DNA of 64,000 nt from an uncultured Naasia sp. (GTDB lineage: Bacteria > Actinomycetota > Actinomycetes > Actinomycetales > Microbacteriaceae), in NCBI GenBank assembly GCA_913778905.1, contig CAJYYA010000012.1, positions 1 to 64,000 of the forward strand, in the 5' to 3' direction. This document shows positions 61,639 to 64,000 of the stretch, piece after piece. Every line of letters begins with the position of its first letter. Positions within the stretch are counted from its first letter, which is position 1. A model generated the notes under the pieces. That model ran no database searches. It saw only the letters and a program-made list of their open reading frames with translations, and was not told the origin of the DNA. A program made the position numbers and the translations under genes.

Positions 61639-63330
61639 ATGGTGACGAAAACCACTGAGCCGGTTGGCGCGACGGAAGAGGTGCTGGTGTCGAGCGCGGA
61701 TGTCGTCTTCGTCGGTGGTTCCGTCTTCGACGGGCACATCCATCGACCGGAGATCGGCGCGGTCGCCATCCGAAACGGCCGCATCATCGCCGTCGACCGC
61801 GAGCTCGATCGCGATCTCGTCTCGGCGGACACCGAGGTGGTCGACCTCGGTGGCGGCATGCTGCTGCCCGGATTCATCGACGCTCATGTGCACCCCGTCG
61901 AGGGCGGCCTCGAGCGCCGACAGTGCGACCTGTCGGCGGCTCACACCCAAGACGAGTACCTCCGTATGATCCGCGACTACGCGGCCTCTCATCCCGATCT
62001 GGAATGGATCGTGGGCGGGGGCTGGCACACGGCCGCGTTCCCGGGCGGGACACCGCTGGCGGCCGACCTCGATCGAGTGGTACCCGACCGCCCCGTGTTC
62101 CTCTCCAATCGGGACCACCACGGTGCCTGGGTGAACTCGGTCGCCCTCGAACGCGCGGGCGTCGACCGCCACCGGGCGGACCCGAGCGACGGACGCGTGG
62201 AACGGGACGCCGAGGGGAACCCGACGGGGACGCTGCACGAAGGAGCGCGCCTCCTCGTGCACGACCTCATTCCCCGTGTGACCGACGAGGAGACGCGCCT
62301 CGGTCTACTGGAGGGCCAGCGGTATCTCCACGCCGTCGGAGTCACCGGGTGGCAGGACGCGATCGTCGGGGAGTACGGCAGCCACACGGACACGGGCGAC
62401 GTCTATCTCCGCGCCGCGCAGGAGGGCGAGCTCACGGCGACCGTCGTCGCGGCGCTGTGGTGGGACCGCAATGCCGGACCGGAGCAGATCGCGCGTCTCA
62501 AGGCCCGCCGGGCGGAGCTCCGGCACGGGAAGTTCGTCGCGACGAGCGTCAAGATCATGCAGGACGGCATCCCCGAGAACCGTACGGCCGCGATGCTCGA
62601 TCCCTACCTCTCCCCCGGCTGCACCTGCGGAACGGATCGCGGCCACGCCTTCCTCGAACGCGATGACCTTCTCGAGGCGGTCCGTCTGCTCGACGCCGAC
62701 GACTTCCAAGTCCACATCCACGCGATCGGCGACCGCGCGGTGCGCGATGCCCTCGACGCCGTCGAGGCGACTCCCAACCGGATGCGACCCGGCGCACCTC
62801 TGCACCACATCGCCCATATCCAGATCGTGCATCCCGCGGACGTCCCCCGTTTCGGGATGCTGGGCGTCGCCGCCAACATGCAGGCGCTGTGGGCCACCTA
62901 CGAGCCGCAGATGGTCGAGCTGAACCTCCCGTCGCTCGGTGCCGAGCGAGCGACCTGGCAGTACCCGTTCGCCGCTCTCGCCCGCACGGGGGCGCCGCTG
63001 TGCGCCGGATCCGACTGGCCCGTCACGACCCCCGACCCGTGGGCTGCGCTGCACGTCGCGGTCAACCGGGTGCTGCCCGTGGACGATGCCGACTACAACC
63101 CGCGACCCTTCCTGCCGGAGCAGTGCCTCGACCTCGCAACCGCGTTGCGCGCCTACACGTCGGGATCCGCCCGTATCAACGGGGTCGCCGGACGCGGTGT
63201 CATCCGGGTCGGCGCCGTCGCCGACATCGCCGTCGTCGACCGAGATCCCTTCCGGATCCCCTCCGACGCCCTAGCCTCGACCCAGACCGTTTCGACCTGG
63301 GTCGACGGACGACGCGTCTTCGAGGCCTGA
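61639..63330 (+). CDS. YtcJ-like amidohydrolase (second paralogue)
   Basis: LLPGFIDAHVHPVEGGLERRQCDL; HIHAIGDRAVRDALDAVE; AGSDWPVTTPDPW. Confidence 0.9.
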   Translation: MVTKTTEPVGATEEVLVSSADVVFVGGSVFDGHIHRPEIGAVAIRNGRIIAVDRELDRDLVSADTEVVDLGGGMLLPGFIDAHVHPVEGGLERRQCDLSAAHTQDEYLRMIRDYAASHPDLEWIVGGGWHTAAFPGGTPLAADLDRVVPDRPVFLSNRDHHGAWVNSVALERAGVDRHRADPSDGRVERDAEGNPTGTLHEGARLLVHDLIPRVTDEETRLGLLEGQRYLHAVGVTGWQDAIVGEYGSHTDTGDVYLRAAQEGELTATVVAALWWDRNAGPEQIARLKARRAELRHGKFVATSVKIMQDGIPENRTAAMLDPYLSPGCTCGTDRGHAFLERDDLLEAVRLLDADDFQVHIHAIGDRAVRDALDAVEATPNRMRPGAPLHHIAHIQIVHPADVPRFGMLGVAANMQALWATYEPQMVELNLPSLGAERATWQYPFAALARTGAPLCAGSDWPVTTPDPWAALHVAVNRVLPVDDADYNPRPFLPEQCLDLATALRAYTSGSARINGVAGRGVIRVGAVADIAVVDRDPFRIPSDALASTQTVSTWVDGRRVFEA

Positions 63331-63377
63331 CGCGCCGCACCACACCACAGCACATCCCCAGCACAGAAAGCGAACAC

Positions 63378-64000
63378 ATGCGAACCATGAAGATCGTCCT
63401 CCCCGCGGTTCTCGCGGTGGCGGCTCTCGCCCTCACCGGGTGCGTCAACAACGAGGTGGCCACCCCCGGCGCCAGCGGAGGAGCCACCGACGCCCCCGCC
63501 ACGAACATCTCCGCGGACGAGGCCGCCGTCGCACTGCTGCCCGAGGACATCAAGTCCGCCGGAGTCCTGCAGATCGGCTCCGACGCGAGCTATGCGCCCA
63601 ACGAGTTCAAGGACGCCGACGGCAACCCCATCGGGTGGGAGATCGAGCTCGCCGACGCCATGGCCGCCAAGCTGGGTCTGAAGACCAACTACAACATCGC
63701 CAAGTTCGACAACATCCTGCCCGCCGTCATCGGCAAGAAGTACGACGTCGGTCTCTCGTCGTTCTTCGACACGAAGGAGCGCCAGGAGCAGGCGGACATG
63801 ATCGACTACTACACCGCCGGCATCCAGTGGGCCGTGCCCGCCGGGAAGACGGTCGACCCCGACAACGCCTGCGGTCTGAAGGTCGCCGTCCAGAACGGCA
63901 CCACCCAGGCGCTCGACGACGTGCCCGCCAAGTCGAAGGCCTGCACCGACGCCGGCAAGCCCGCCATCGAGCAGCTCGGCTACGACACCCAGGACGAGGC
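63378..64000 (+). CDS. Polar amino-acid ABC transporter substrate-binding lipoprotein, truncated by window end
   Basis: Lipobox ALTGCVNN; SBP_bac_3-type (GVLQIGSDASYAPNEFKDADGNPIGWEIELADAMAAKLGLK). Confidence 0.9.
   Translation, partial: MRTMKIVLPAVLAVAALALTGCVNNEVATPGASGGATDAPATNISADEAAVALLPEDIKSAGVLQIGSDASYAPNEFKDADGNPIGWEIELADAMAAKLGLKTNYNIAKFDNILPAVIGKKYDVGLSSFFDTKERQEQADMIDYYTAGIQWAVPAGKTVDPDNACGLKVAVQNGTTQALDDVPAKSKACTDAGKPAIEQLGYDTQDE

Overview
This 64 kb window is high-GC actinobacterial chromosome, probably Microbacteriaceae judging from gene content and order (inference). It is mostly housekeeping: the 5' end of a 16S rRNA gene at the left edge (minus strand), rsfS-nadD-proA-proB-obg-rpmA-rplU, a ribonuclease E/G, VKOR, ndk-folC-ileS, a peptide ABC transporter, a RamB-like regulator divergent from pckG, valS, clpX-clpP2-clpP1-tig, tRNA-Pro and tRNA-Gly, sufS-sufU, dps, nei, rpiB and pepN. 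The most interesting locus is 42.38-48.69 kb, just downstream of tRNA-Gly. Short minus-strand ORFs there, most below the length cutoff of the supplied ORF track, encode peptides with double-glycine leaders. They are divergent from a three-gene export operon: a HlyD-like adaptor without a coiled-coil hairpin, a C39-peptidase/ABC transporter and a second ABC transporter, resembling NHLP-type bacteriocin export. No maturation enzyme is visible nearby. One precursor gene is a paralogue of its neighbour but is knocked out of frame at a run of five C. Restoring one base recovers a 47-aa GG-leader peptide. Other notable signals are a T-box leader upstream of ileS with the canonical GGTGGTACCGCG motif, and a family of roughly 110-180 bp palindromic repeats found three times, each time between convergent genes. 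No CRISPR array, prophage or transposase was seen.
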